Assembly: GCA_030151225.1 (NCBI GenBank)
Contig: JASLEG010000287.1
Location: 1-5,991 of the forward strand
Direction: 5' to 3'
Origin: Burkholderia sp.
GTDB taxonomy: Bacteria; Pseudomonadota; Gammaproteobacteria; Burkholderiales; Burkholderiaceae
DNA: 5,991 nt
Program-made: the position numbers and the translations under genes
Part shown: piece after piece, positions 5,796 through 5,991 of the stretch
Layout of the letters: every line of letters starts with the position of its first letter
Position numbering within the stretch: the stretch's first letter is position 1
The notes under the pieces: model-generated
What the model saw: the letters and a program-made list of their open reading frames with translations, nothing else
Told to the model about the DNA's origin: nothing
Database searches by the model: none

Positions 5796-5991
5796 CCCAG
5801 CCGCCCCGTTCCCCCCGTCCGTCGTCCCGTCCGCGTCACGCGAAGCCGTCGCGGCCCGCGCCGCAGCACGCGTCGCCCGCGCGCCTGAGCGCGCTGCACC
5901 TGCCGCCCGATTCGCTCGGCTTCGCGCTCGACGGCGCCGCGCAGGCGCTGAGCGCCGTGGCGCACGGCAGCGCGCTGCCCGCCGCGCTCGC
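5792..5991 (+). CDS. rsmB: 16S rRNA m5C967 methyltransferase RsmB, N-terminal part (runs off right edge)
   Basis: From ATG 5792 the frame stays open to the window end, giving 66 complete codons. The product begins MTQPPRSPRPSSRPRHAKPS, a basic, proline-rich extension, followed from about residue 32 by LSALHLPPDSLGFALDGAAQ, which I recognise as the start of Burkholderia-type RsmB (also called Sun). The enzyme uses S-adenosylmethionine to methylate cytosine 967 of 16S rRNA. The NusB-like and methyltransferase domains would lie beyond the edge, so the call rests on N-terminal similarity and on context: in E. coli rsmB directly follows def-fmt. The basic tail is longer than in the E. coli protein and could help bind RNA (inference). 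No Shine-Dalgarno sequence precedes the ATG. Confidence 0.72.
   Translation, partial: MTQPPRSPRPSSRPRHAKPSRPAPQHASPARLSALHLPPDSLGFALDGAAQALSAVAHGSALPAAL

Noticed and set aside
4259..5965. A 568-codon minus-strand frame opposite the exporter gene, htpX and the rsmB start.
   Set aside because: It crosses three plus-strand genes and two intergenic regions, and its Arg/Ala/Gly-rich sequence has no recognisable domain.

Overview
The window is a stretch of very GC-rich chromosomal DNA with strong G/C preference at third codon positions. The protein sequences (for example the first 41 residues of topoisomerase III, the Fmt and HtpX sequences and the basic, proline-rich RsmB N-terminus) look like Burkholderia or a close betaproteobacterial relative. 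That assignment rests on recognition, not on a database search. I see no phage, insertion sequence, CRISPR array, rRNA or tRNA, and no stretch of obviously foreign composition. This is a housekeeping region.

Layout, left to right. Positions 1-124 (minus strand) hold the start of a topoisomerase III gene that runs off the left edge. It has its own good promoter at 180-207. Just upstream, a terminator at 219-247 ends a two-gene minus-strand unit, dprA followed by a small thioredoxin-like gene that overlaps dprA by 13 bases. Around 2040-2243 lies a divergent control region. From it def and fmt run to the right as an operon. A strong hairpin at 3768-3805 closes that operon. It is followed by a LysE/RhtB-type exporter gene, then htpX with a structured leader and a strong ribosome binding site, then a textbook terminator at 5596-5631. 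The final part holds the start of rsmB, which runs off the right edge.

Functionally, def and fmt make a pair: Fmt formylates initiator Met-tRNA, and Def removes the formyl group from new proteins. rsmB methylates 16S rRNA. HtpX is a membrane zinc protease for quality control. DprA loads RecA on incoming single-stranded DNA. The dprA | def-fmt-rsmB arrangement resembles the E. coli smf/def-fmt-rsmB neighbourhood, but here an exporter gene and htpX sit between fmt and rsmB, and a thioredoxin-like gene sits where smg commonly follows dprA.

I did not find a previously undescribed system. The points most worth a second look are a possible fourU-like thermosensing structure over the htpX ribosome binding site, a 25-codon leader reading frame whose stop overlaps the rsmB start as ATGA, the cysteine-rich thioredoxin-like protein in the dprA operon, and the gene-order differences.
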